Below, one piece after another: positions 1 through 6,519 of a stretch of 10,000 nucleotides of DNA (position 1 is its first letter; every line of letters starts with the position of its first letter). Source of the stretch: Zymomonas sp. (GTDB lineage Bacteria; Pseudomonadota; Alphaproteobacteria; Sphingomonadales; Sphingomonadaceae); assembly GCF_020216885.1 (NCBI RefSeq), contig NZ_JAIWON010000081.1, forward strand, positions 1 through 10,000, given 5' to 3'. Under the pieces are notes generated by a model. It searched no databases, was not told the DNA's origin, and saw nothing but the letters and a program-made list of their open reading frames with translations. A program made the position numbers and the translations under genes.

Positions 1-1
1 C

Positions 2-1147
2 CCCCAAATCGCTTGTGCGTTGACGCGCAGCCATCAGAAAACCCATGATACCATCCGGGCAGGACTGGACCGCTCACCACTTTTCAGCGGCGCAATAGAG
101 GGGCGGGGGCCACGCTATTGCCCTTCTATCGAAGATAAGATCATGAAATTCGGTGATCGTGACGGACATCAGATTTTTCTTGAACCAGAAGGACTTGATA
201 CGCCGCTGATTTATCCGAACGGCATTTCAACCTCTCTACCGGAAGATGTGCAGCAAGCCTTTATCAACAGCATCGAAGGGCTCGAAAATACCAAAATCGT
301 GCAATTCGGCTATGCCGTCGAATATGAATTTATCGATCCGCGCAGTCTAACCCATCATTTGGAATTAAAGGCCTTGAAGGGCGTTTTCTGCGCTGGTCAG
401 ATTAACGGCACCACCGGTTATGAAGAGGCCGCCGCTCAAGGTCTGGTAGCGGGCATCGCTGCGGCTTGCCATGTCGCTGGAAAAACGCCGCCCGTTTTCG
501 ACCGTCGTAACAGCTATATCGGGGTAATGATCGACGATCTAGTTTTACAAGGCGTTACCGAACCTTATCGAATGTTGACTGCCAGGGCCGAATATCGTCT
601 TGGCCTCCGTGCTGATAACGCCGTGACGCGTTTATCGGGTCAGGCCAAATGCTTCGGGGCTTTGGGGGCTGAAATGACGGATTTCGTCACCACAAGATTG
701 GCTGAACGTGAAAAATGCCAAAAATTACTGGAAAAAACAGCCAGCAGTCGGGATATGCAAGCCGTCGGTGCCAAGGTTACCGAAGGGGCATCACACAGCC
801 TGTTTGAATGGCTCCGCTTTCCGGCCGTCACGCGGCAACATCTCGAAACGATTATACCGGAACTAACAGAATTTTCAGATGCAGTTGTCTCTGAAATGAT
901 CGACGACGGTCGTTATGCGCCTTATCTCGAAAGGCAGGATGCCGAATTGGCACGCTTGGCAGGCCATGACAATATGTCCCTTCCAGCTGAACTTGATTAT
1001 GCGGCCATTGCGGGTCTTTCTAATGAAATGGTCGAAAGATTTTCGGCAGCTCGTCCGCCTGACATGGCCTCCGCTTCACGGGTAAGGGGCGTTACACCGG
1101 CTGCTTTGGCCGCTATTTTAATTCATGCAAAAAAAGTGACCTTATGA
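2..1147 (+). CDS. mnmG: MnmG (GidA), tRNA uridine-5-carboxymethylaminomethyl modification enzyme, 5'-truncated by the window edge
   Basis: With MnmE, this FAD-dependent cytoplasmic enzyme installs the (carboxymethyl)aminomethyl group on the wobble uridine (U34) of certain tRNAs. The open frame runs in from the window edge (first full codon at 2), so about 381 residues are present. The family is usually about 620-630 residues, so roughly 240 N-terminal residues, including the FAD-binding GxGxxG, lie outside. The TTG at 20 is internal and is not the start. Visible family signatures are RSPLFSGAIEG, GPRYCPSIEDKI, FLEPEG, YPNGISTSLP, FCAGQINGTTGYEEAAAQG and EPYRMLTARAEYRL. The C-terminal MnmE/tRNA-interaction region carries RYAPYLERQ, LDYAAIAGLSNE and ASRVRGVTPAAL. 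The stop overlaps the rsmG start by 4 bases (ATGA), the usual gidA-gidB arrangement. No internal damage is seen. Confidence 0.97.
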   Translation, partial: PQIACALTRSHQKTHDTIRAGLDRSPLFSGAIEGRGPRYCPSIEDKIMKFGDRDGHQIFLEPEGLDTPLIYPNGISTSLPEDVQQAFINSIEGLENTKIVQFGYAVEYEFIDPRSLTHHLELKALKGVFCAGQINGTTGYEEAAAQGLVAGIAAACHVAGKTPPVFDRRNSYIGVMIDDLVLQGVTEPYRMLTARAEYRLGLRADNAVTRLSGQAKCFGALGAEMTDFVTTRLAEREKCQKLLEKTASSRDMQAVGAKVTEGASHSLFEWLRFPAVTRQHLETIIPELTEFSDAVVSEMIDDGRYAPYLERQDAELARLAGHDNMSLPAELDYAAIAGLSNEMVERFSAARPPDMASASRVRGVTPAALAAILIHAKKVTL

Positions 1148-1809
1148 CACGGGAAGAAGCGCTCCTCTGGCTTGACCAGCATATCGGTATTTCACGTGAA
1201 ACGGTGGAAAAGCTCGACGCTTTTGTCGCTTGTCTTCATGCGGAAATGGCGCATCAAAATTTGATCGCCCGTTCAACGGTCGATGATTTATGGGGGCGGC
1301 ATATTATTGACTCCGCCCAACTTCTGCCCTTGGCCAGAAAAGAAGCTGCTTTTTACAAAAAAGCCTCCCCTAAAAACTGGCTTGATCTTGGCTCTGGTGC
1401 CGGTTTCCCAGGAATCATCATTGCCATTCTTTCCGAAATGGCGGTGACTTTGGTTGAATCCCGCCGAAAAAGAGTTGAATTTTTACAAAAAGCCGCTGAA
1501 GCTGCGGGAACACCTGTCACGATTTTAGGGCAAAGGCTGGAAAATATCGAACCCCAAGCCTTTGATATTATTACAGCCCGCGCCTTCGCGCCTCTGGATA
1601 AATTATGGCGACTGGCCTTTCCTTTCTCTCACAAGGAAAGCCTGTGGTTGCTTCCCAAGGGGCAAAATGCGCGGACAGAACTGGAAGAGACCCGTAAATT
1701 ATGGCAAGGTGATACCCGAATAGAGGGAAGCGTCACCGATCCGCAATCGGCGATTATTGTCGCGACCCACATTCACCCCAAAAAACAAAAAACGGGGAAG
1801 AAAACGTGA
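1144..1809 (+). CDS. rsmG: RsmG (GidB), 16S rRNA (guanine-N7) methyltransferase
   Basis: RsmG methylates N7 of G527 (E. coli numbering) in 16S rRNA using S-adenosylmethionine. In other bacteria its loss gives low-level streptomycin resistance. The 221-residue length is normal for the family. The SAM-binding motif I is WLDLGSGAGFPG at residues 79-90, followed by LVESRRKRVEFL near 101-112, the acidic post-strand motif II. The N-terminal part has the family pattern HQNLIARSTVDDLWGRHIIDS (about 37-57). The C-terminus is short and lysine-rich, which would suit RNA contact. The ATG overlaps the mnmG stop (ATGA) and the stop overlaps the parA GTG start (GTGA), so translation is probably coupled. Codons 16-20 (I-S-R-E-T) double as a parS-like site, listed separately. 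Confidence 0.96.
   Translation: MTREEALLWLDQHIGISRETVEKLDAFVACLHAEMAHQNLIARSTVDDLWGRHIIDSAQLLPLARKEAAFYKKASPKNWLDLGSGAGFPGIIIAILSEMAVTLVESRRKRVEFLQKAAEAAGTPVTILGQRLENIEPQAFDIITARAFAPLDKLWRLAFPFSHKESLWLLPKGQNARTELEETRKLWQGDTRIEGSVTDPQSAIIVATHIHPKKQKTGKKT
1188..1203. promoter_or_regulatory. parS: Candidate parS centromere site inside rsmG
   Basis: The 16 bases TATTTCACGTGAAACG match the widely conserved bacterial parS palindrome TGTTTCACGTGAAACA at 14 of 16 positions. The central 12 bases (1190-1201, TTTCACGTGAAA) form a perfect palindrome. ParB binds parS and spreads from it, and ParA then moves the origin region. The site sits about 620 bases upstream of parA and 1.4 kb upstream of parB. In frame the bases encode I-S-R-E-T (residues 16-20 of RsmG). 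The match and its location are seen directly. ParB binding is inferred from the site and the adjacent parAB genes. Confidence 0.75.
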
Positions 1810-2606
1810 TCAGAATCGCTATCGCCAATCAAAAAGGTGGCGTCGGAAAAACAACTTCTGCGATTAACCTTTCAACCGCTTTGGCGGCTATTGGCTGGCG
1901 GGTGCTGGTTATTGATTTCGATCCTCAAGGGAACGCCTCAACCGGCCTTGGTATCAAACACGAACATCGTCGGATTTCTGCCTATCAGGTGCTAACCGGC
2001 GAAGCCGCTTTGACCGAAGGGGTGGTGAAAACGGCTGTTCCGGGATTAGAAATTATTCCGGCCACCGTTGATCTTTCCGGTGCTGAAATTGACCTCCTTA
2101 GCCTTGGGGAAAGAACCCATCGTCTGGCGCATGTGCTCGACACCGCGCCGCCTGATCGCTGGGATGCTTGTCTGATTGACTGTCCGCCCTCCTTGGGGCT
2201 CCTGACTGTTAATGCCCTTGTCGCTGCCCATAAATTGATGGTGCCGCTGCAATGCGAATTTTTTGCTCTCGAAGGTTTGAGCCAGCTTCTAACAACGATT
2301 GAACGGGTGCGGTCGCGTTTTAATCCCAGCCTCTCGATCCTTGGAGTTGCGCTTACCATGTATGACCGCCGCAACCGGCTTTCCGATCAGGTGGCCGATG
2401 ATGTTCGGGAAGTCTTGGGGCGGGTTGTTTTTAACACCACTATTCCTCGTAATGTCCGGCTTTCCGAAGCGCCCAGCCATGGTATCCCCGCGTTAATTTA
2501 TGATCATCGCTGTGCCGGATCAGAAGCCTATATGGCTTTGGCACGTGAAGTCATCGACCGCCTTTCCAGTAAGAAAACTTTTTATCAACCACAGGTATCT
2601 GCATGA
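1806..2606 (+). CDS. parA: ParA (Soj), chromosome-partitioning ATPase
   Basis: ParA is a deviant-Walker ATPase that forms ATP-dependent dimers on nucleoid DNA and moves ParB-parS complexes during segregation. The 266-residue protein begins directly with the nucleotide-binding core and has no N-terminal DNA-binding domain, as in the chromosomal Soj-type form. The deviant Walker A is KGGVGKTTSA (residues 10-19) with signature lysine K10 and catalytic K15. Walker A' is VLVIDFDPQGNAST (33-46), and Walker B lies in WDACLIDCPPSLGLLT. The C-terminal motif RLSEAPSHG is typical of chromosomal ParA. The start is a GTG overlapping the rsmG stop. The ATG start of parB overlaps this gene's stop (ATGA), keeping the two partners translationally coupled. 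Confidence 0.96.
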   Translation: MIRIAIANQKGGVGKTTSAINLSTALAAIGWRVLVIDFDPQGNASTGLGIKHEHRRISAYQVLTGEAALTEGVVKTAVPGLEIIPATVDLSGAEIDLLSLGERTHRLAHVLDTAPPDRWDACLIDCPPSLGLLTVNALVAAHKLMVPLQCEFFALEGLSQLLTTIERVRSRFNPSLSILGVALTMYDRRNRLSDQVADDVREVLGRVVFNTTIPRNVRLSEAPSHGIPALIYDHRCAGSEAYMALAREVIDRLSSKKTFYQPQVSA

Positions 2607-3538
2607 GTTTCGACAAGAAAAACCGTCCTCGTAAAAAAGGCGGCCTTGGTCGCGGTCTTTCCGCTTTATTAGGCGAGATTGCCGAAGAAACATCGGGCGA
2701 TAATCCAGATATCGACTCTGAAAATAAGTCCCCTGCTGCCGTTCGTAGTTTGCCTGTTGCCGCTATTTTCCCTCATCCAGACCAACCCCGCCGGATTTTC
2801 GACGAAACGGCCTTAAACGAACTCACCGAATCCATTGCCCAAAGGGGCGTTTTGCAACCGATCGTTGTCCGCCCGAAAGGAAGCGGCTGGCAAATCGTTG
2901 CAGGCGAACGCCGCTGGCGGGCTGCCCAGCGGGCAAGACTGCATGACATTCCTGTTATTGTGCGGGAATTTGATGAATCCGAAACGCTGGAAGTGGCGCT
3001 CATCGAAAATATCCAACGCTCGGAATTAAACGCGATTGAAGAAGCCAAGGCCTATCAGCGCCTTGCTGAACAATTCGGCCACAGCCCCGAAGCGCTATCC
3101 AAGTTGGTTCGGAAATCCAGAAGCCATATTACCAATCTGCTGCGCCTCCTCGATTTACCTGAGGTAGTGCAAGATGCGCTGATTACGCGGCAATTAACGA
3201 TGGGACATGCCCGCGCGCTGATTACCGCCCCAGATCCGCAAAAACTGGCTGAAAAGGTCATCGAAAAAGGCTTATCGGTGCGTGATACCGAAAAGCTGGT
3301 GCAGGAAATCAAAAACGGCAAGAGTAAAGAACCCCCCAGCAAAGCCAAAAAAGGTCAAACGCTGGCGGCTGATGGTGATGATGCCGATATTCTGGCCTTG
3401 CAGCAATTATTGACAGAATCGCTAAAATTACCCGTCACCATTGCCTATAATGGTGAAAGCGGCACTATCAGCCTTGATTATAGCTCGATGGATGAATTGG
3501 ACTTTTTGTTCCAGCGGCTTTCTGCTTCTGATTTTTAA
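2603..3538 (+). CDS. parB: ParB (Spo0J), CTP-dependent parS-binding partition protein
   Basis: ParB loads at parS as a CTP-binding sliding clamp and stimulates the ParA ATPase. The order of regions is normal for 311 residues. A basic N-terminal ParA-activating segment has KKGGLGRGLSALLG at residues 11-24. The CTP-binding domain includes PHPDQPRRIFDE (57-68), RGVLQPIVVRP (81-91), GERRWRAAQRA (101-111) and ENIQRSELNAIEEA (135-148). A helix-turn-helix region spans about 162-185 (SPEALSKLVRKSRSHITNLL). A lysine-rich linker near 236-250 leads to a C-terminal dimerisation domain. Residue 144 is Ala where the family often has Pro (LNPIEEA), probably tolerated. The ATG overlaps the parA stop by 4 bases. 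A parS candidate lies upstream inside rsmG. Confidence 0.96.
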   Translation: MSFDKKNRPRKKGGLGRGLSALLGEIAEETSGDNPDIDSENKSPAAVRSLPVAAIFPHPDQPRRIFDETALNELTESIAQRGVLQPIVVRPKGSGWQIVAGERRWRAAQRARLHDIPVIVREFDESETLEVALIENIQRSELNAIEEAKAYQRLAEQFGHSPEALSKLVRKSRSHITNLLRLLDLPEVVQDALITRQLTMGHARALITAPDPQKLAEKVIEKGLSVRDTEKLVQEIKNGKSKEPPSKAKKGQTLAADGDDADILALQQLLTESLKLPVTIAYNGESGTISLDYSSMDELDFLFQRLSASDF

Positions 3539-3556
3539 CCTCTATAAAGGCAATCC

Positions 3557-3760
3557 ATGCCATTTTTTGGGGAAAAGCCAGCCAAGCTTTTTCTCAAAAA
3601 ATGGATGTCTTTCCTCTGTGAATCTTCACTTGGCCATCAGGGCATGATCGACCTTGCCTATAAAATTCAGGCCATTGAGACGGGCGCTGAATCCGTTTTT
3701 TTAGGCCTTCTCAGGCATTTTTTTATTTTTCAAAAGATTGAAACCGGCAGTCGGACTTAA
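3557..3760 (+). CDS. Possible small protein downstream of parB, function unknown
   Basis: I do not recognise this 67-codon frame. In its favour, an AAGG (3547-3550) sits six bases before the ATG, 18 bases after the parB stop, a reasonable ribosome binding site within the same transcript. The product is basic at the N-terminus, with aromatic and aliphatic residues throughout, and has no cysteine pair or clear membrane segment. Against it, the frame runs through a hairpin plus T-run that looks like the terminator of the par unit (3665-3702). Its last 60 bases also overlap, antisense, the 3' end of the exporter gene. It could be a real small gene, a decayed remnant or a chance frame. Confidence 0.27.
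   Translation: MPFFGEKPAKLFLKKWMSFLCESSLGHQGMIDLAYKIQAIETGAESVFLGLLRHFFIFQKIETGSRT
3665..3702. terminator. Intrinsic terminator between convergent parB and exporter gene, possibly bidirectional
   Basis: ATTCAG (3665-3670) pairs with CTGAAT (3687-3692). The stem extends by three G-C pairs (3671-3673 with 3683-3685) after one bulged G. On the + strand it is followed, after CCG, by seven T (3696-3702), suiting termination of the mnmG-rsmG-parA-parB transcript. Read on the - strand, just past the exporter stop, the same hairpin is followed by TTTTA, a weaker terminator. The bulge and the three-base gap before the T-run lower the score. Confidence 0.5.
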
Positions 3761-5146
3761 TTTGGTCGTGTCGACCAAGGCCAAACAGGACAGCAAGGCC
3801 ACCAGAAGCAACGCTATTCTAAAGGGTAGATCAGGCTGCTGCCCCAAATGAAACCAACGAACGGCAAGGTGACTTATCCGCAAGGCAATAGCCCCAACGG
3901 TCACGCCTAAACCCAAAGAAATCTGAACAAGGGTGCTGAAAAGTGTATTAGCAGTGCTCATCAATTCTTTCGGCACTTCCGAATAAGCCAGCGTGACCAA
4001 AGCCGTGAATTGCAACGACCGGAATAGCCCGCCCGCAAATAGAGCCAGCACAATCAACCATTCAGATTGCGGCGATAGAAAAGCGCAAGCCAAAATAGAC
4101 AGACTACAAAGGACGTTATTCCAGATCAAAATCGGACGGAAGCCAAAGCGCTCTACAAGCGCTGTGGTGAAAGGCTTCATCAACAGATTTCCGGCAAAAA
4201 TAGCTGTCAGCAAAGCCCCCGATAAAAAAGGGCTAAGCCCGAAACCAATCTGAAACATCAAGGGTAATAAAAAGGGCGTGGCACTAATAGTAATCCTGAA
4301 AATACTACCACCAAAAATACTGACAGAAAAACTTTTGATTTTCAGGGTTTCCAGATGAATCATCGGATGATCGACGCGATTAAGATGACGATATCCCAAG
4401 GTTAACAGCAGACCACCGATCAAGGTCATAATGCCAATCATCATCCATTGTGGTTCTGGCTGCGCGCCCATTTCAATGGAGGCCATCACGAAAAACAGAG
4501 AAAAACTGGTCAATAAGAAGCCCGCCCAATCAAAAGGCGGTGCTTCGACTTCGCCTGATTTAGGCGCTAACAGCAAGGCCGAAATAATCGCGATCAGCCC
4601 CAAAGGCAGATTAAGGTAAAATATCCACCGCCATGTCGTATGGGTGACGATCAACCCACCAAGGACAGGGCCCAACATCGGGGCTGCCAAAGCAGGCCAA
4701 ATCAAAGTCGCCATGGTTTTTACGAGCTTTTCCTTGGGCAGGTTACGCAGAACAGCCAATCGCCCGACCGGAATCATCATTGCCCCGCCCATACCCTGCA
4801 TAATCCGCAACAGAACGAATTCGACCAAGCCATTCGCCAGACCGCAGAGAACGGATCCCAAGGTAAAAATGGCGATCGCAAGGGTAAAGATGCGCCGGAT
4901 ACCAAAGCGATCGGCAATCCAGCCGCTCACTGGAATAAAAATACCTAAAGTCATCAAATAGGCGGAAACCCCGATATTGAGATCAATCGGAGGAACCCCG
5001 AAAGTTTTGCTCATCGCGGGCAGGGCGGTAACAATAATGCTTCCGTCCAGATTCTCCATAAAGGAGGTGCCAGCCACCAACAAAGATAACAGGAATAAAT
5101 AGCGATCAGGGGTTAAAAAACCGGTTTTCGGCTTCGGGGGCGTCAT
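3701..5146 (-). CDS. DHA2-family (EmrB/QacA-like) MFS drug exporter
   Basis: This predicted inner-membrane transporter probably uses the proton gradient to export drugs or other toxic compounds; the substrate cannot be read from sequence. The 481 residues are strongly hydrophobic throughout, with about 14 likely membrane segments, as expected for DHA2. Family motifs are the DHA2 first-helix motif MENLDGSIIVTALP (residues 30-43, D34), motif A GWIADRFGIRR (75-85, D79), motif B with LLRIMQGMGGA (112-122, R114), and antiporter motif C around APMLGPVLGG (155-164). The following WRWIFYLNLPLG is also typical of EmrB-type pumps. No EmrA-type membrane fusion gene or regulator is adjacent, so it may act alone or with distant partners. 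The ATG at 5146 has only a weak upstream GCGGA, but the N-terminus suits the family. It converges on parB. Confidence 0.92.
   Translation of the reverse strand: MTPPKPKTGFLTPDRYLFLLSLLVAGTSFMENLDGSIIVTALPAMSKTFGVPPIDLNIGVSAYLMTLGIFIPVSGWIADRFGIRRIFTLAIAIFTLGSVLCGLANGLVEFVLLRIMQGMGGAMMIPVGRLAVLRNLPKEKLVKTMATLIWPALAAPMLGPVLGGLIVTHTTWRWIFYLNLPLGLIAIISALLLAPKSGEVEAPPFDWAGFLLTSFSLFFVMASIEMGAQPEPQWMMIGIMTLIGGLLLTLGYRHLNRVDHPMIHLETLKIKSFSVSIFGGSIFRITISATPFLLPLMFQIGFGLSPFLSGALLTAIFAGNLLMKPFTTALVERFGFRPILIWNNVLCSLSILACAFLSPQSEWLIVLALFAGGLFRSLQFTALVTLAYSEVPKELMSTANTLFSTLVQISLGLGVTVGAIALRISHLAVRWFHLGQQPDLPFRIALLLVALLSCLALVDTTKLSPTAGFNLLKNKKMPEKA
3705..3724 (+). terminator. Weak second hairpin plus T-run behind the par operon terminator
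   Basis: GCCT (3705-3708) and AGGC (3713-3716) can form a four-base GC-rich stem with a TCTC loop. A run of seven T follows one base later, and five more T come after an intervening A. The stem is short and lies in the last codons of the exporter gene on the opposite strand, so it may be chance. It could serve as a backup to the hairpin just upstream. Confidence 0.25.
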
Positions 5147-5309
5147 GAAAAATCCGCTTCGATTATCGCGCTTTTTAGGACAAAAAGTCCTTTGTAATAG
5201 CGGCTATATAGGCCTTGTCATCAAAGGGTAACAACACCTAACGGATAAAATATTTTCAGTAAGCCTTATTAAATAATATTAAATTATTTCTCGAGAGGTT
5301 CTTTTCCGA

Positions 5310-5365
5310 AGGCTGCCTTTCACTATTGAATACCCAAAAGGCACTGAATAGCCAAAAGACAGCCT
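5310..5365. repeat. Intergenic inverted repeat enclosing an 18-bp tandem repeat
   Basis: AGGCTGCCTTT (5310-5320) and AAAGACAGCCT (5355-5365) are complementary over 11 positions with one mismatch, a G-T wobble in the minus-strand transcript. The loop is 34 bases. Overlapping the loop and the second arm, an 18-base unit containing GAATA.CCAAAAG occurs twice in tandem (5326-5343 and 5344-5361, 15 of 18 identical). It lies just beyond the stop of the minus-strand secreted-protein gene. It may be a 3' RNA structure that pauses transcription or protects the message, but no T-run follows on either strand, so it is not a classical terminator. Confidence 0.5.
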
Positions 5366-5375
5366 CAAAAATCAA

Positions 5376-6242
5376 TTAGTCTTTGTCTAAATCGCGGTCA
5401 CCTATGACCGAGAAATCGAAAATCCGCCCTCCCAAAGCGCCTCTCGCTCCATTGCTGGTCATTTCATAGAGAAACCCATATTCACCGGCTTTCAAGGCAT
5501 ATTTTGGGGTTACTTTATAAACACCGGGTCTTACCATTTCGGAATCAAAAGGAATTTGGTCTTTATCCATAACGCCGCTTTTCATACCCCCCAAATTACG
5601 GCTACCCACGCGTATTTCACGATGACCATTTTTGCCATCTTTGCTTTTCATCTTGATAAGGGTGAAAGCATTGGGCGAATTGATGACCGATTGTAAACCG
5701 GAACTCCATGTGCTGGTGGTCTGCTGGTTATTCGCTTCGTCAAAGAAGAAATAGAAAATCGGCTGCTCGTCTTCGCTTTTATTGCGGGCATGTTCATTTT
5801 GGATAGAAGCCTTGATGCTCATCGAAGCAATCCCGCTTGTCAAAGCATAGCCCCATGTTCCGCCTGTTTTTGCCTGATTAGTTATCGTTGAATCGATATG
5901 CTGCATTTTAGGCGGATAAGAATGTGAATTGAGAAGATAAACACCAGGGGCATGGGGCACCATCGGATCGGGCGAATCCATCGACAAAGCCGCGGCTTTC
6001 GGGGCGCTTTTCTCAAGCATCGCCGCCAAAACCGGACTGGAAACACCACGCTTCCGTAAAGAGATGAGCTGATCGGTCGAAAGATCAAAATCAGCATCCG
6101 AATTTTTGACTTTGGCAATGATCGCTTCATCACCAAGGCCGGTATTGGTCAAGGTTACGACGGATTCATTATTCAATGTTTCTGCCAAGGCGGGCATAGC
6201 GCAGCCGATAAGGATAGCCAGAATAAGCGGCCTGATTTTCAT
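5376..6242 (-). CDS. Secreted or periplasmic protein of unknown function
   Basis: The 288-residue protein starts with a signal peptide: K2 and R4, a hydrophobic run P5-A15, and cleavage likely after ALA at residue 20. LIGC (11-14) resembles a lipobox, so a lipoprotein with C14 is possible but less likely. Residues about 28-77 form a small module with TNTGLGDEAIIAKVK, FDLSTDQLISLRKRGVSSPV and LAAMLEK, a pattern I associate with short repeats in uncharacterised exported bacterial proteins. The middle includes PGVYLLN and a polar stretch, and the C-terminal part ends in PGVYKVTP, LKAGEYGFLYEM and GGRIFDFSVIG, which looks like beta-sandwich sequence. I cannot assign a function. The start at 6242 is preferred to an upstream ATG at 6266 because of its Shine-Dalgarno sequence. 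An AT-rich region upstream presumably holds its own promoter. Confidence 0.85.
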   Translation of the reverse strand: MKIRPLILAILIGCAMPALAETLNNESVVTLTNTGLGDEAIIAKVKNSDADFDLSTDQLISLRKRGVSSPVLAAMLEKSAPKAAALSMDSPDPMVPHAPGVYLLNSHSYPPKMQHIDSTITNQAKTGGTWGYALTSGIASMSIKASIQNEHARNKSEDEQPIFYFFFDEANNQQTTSTWSSGLQSVINSPNAFTLIKMKSKDGKNGHREIRVGSRNLGGMKSGVMDKDQIPFDSEMVRPGVYKVTPKYALKAGEYGFLYEMTSNGARGALGGRIFDFSVIGDRDLDKD

Positions 6243-6248
6243 AAAATT

Positions 6249-6253
6249 CTCCT
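6249..6253 (-). promoter_or_regulatory. Ribosome binding site fixing the start of the secreted protein
   Basis: On the minus strand AGGAG lies six bases before the ATG at 6242. An earlier in-frame ATG at 6266 would place this Shine-Dalgarno sequence inside the coding region and add eight charged and polar residues in front of a good signal peptide. The 6242 start is therefore the better choice. Confidence 0.8.
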
Positions 6254-6519
6254 GTTTTTTTGTCAAATAATGTAAAAATCAAGGCAACCTAATGAAGAAA
6301 TATTTTTATTAAAAGTAAAAACAGAAATAGAGAAAAATATCCCTAAATCGGTGCCATATTTTTGTAATTTTGTTCCATATTTAAAAAATTTAAATAAAGA
6401 ATTATTGAATATATCTTCGTTAATATCTTACCTAGAATAAGATTATCGCTCTTTTATTTTTTAATATCATTTTAATCACAGGAAAAAATTATTCTTCTTT
6501 TTCATAATCCTTTAGGATT

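Noticed and set aside
2536..2551. A second CACGTG core near the end of parA as a possible parS
   Set aside because: Only about 10 of 16 positions match the consensus and the flanks are not palindromic beyond the core.
5177..5191. AGGAC/GTCCT inverted repeat upstream of the exporter gene as an operator
   Set aside because: Five-base arms around five A are easily chance; no promoter elements could be aligned to it and no regulator gene is adjacent.
6506..6519. AATCC-TTTA-GGATT hairpin directly behind the reductase stop as a terminator
   Set aside because: The five-pair stem is mostly A-T, and no T-run follows it directly on the minus strand; the nearest T-run is about 18 bases away.
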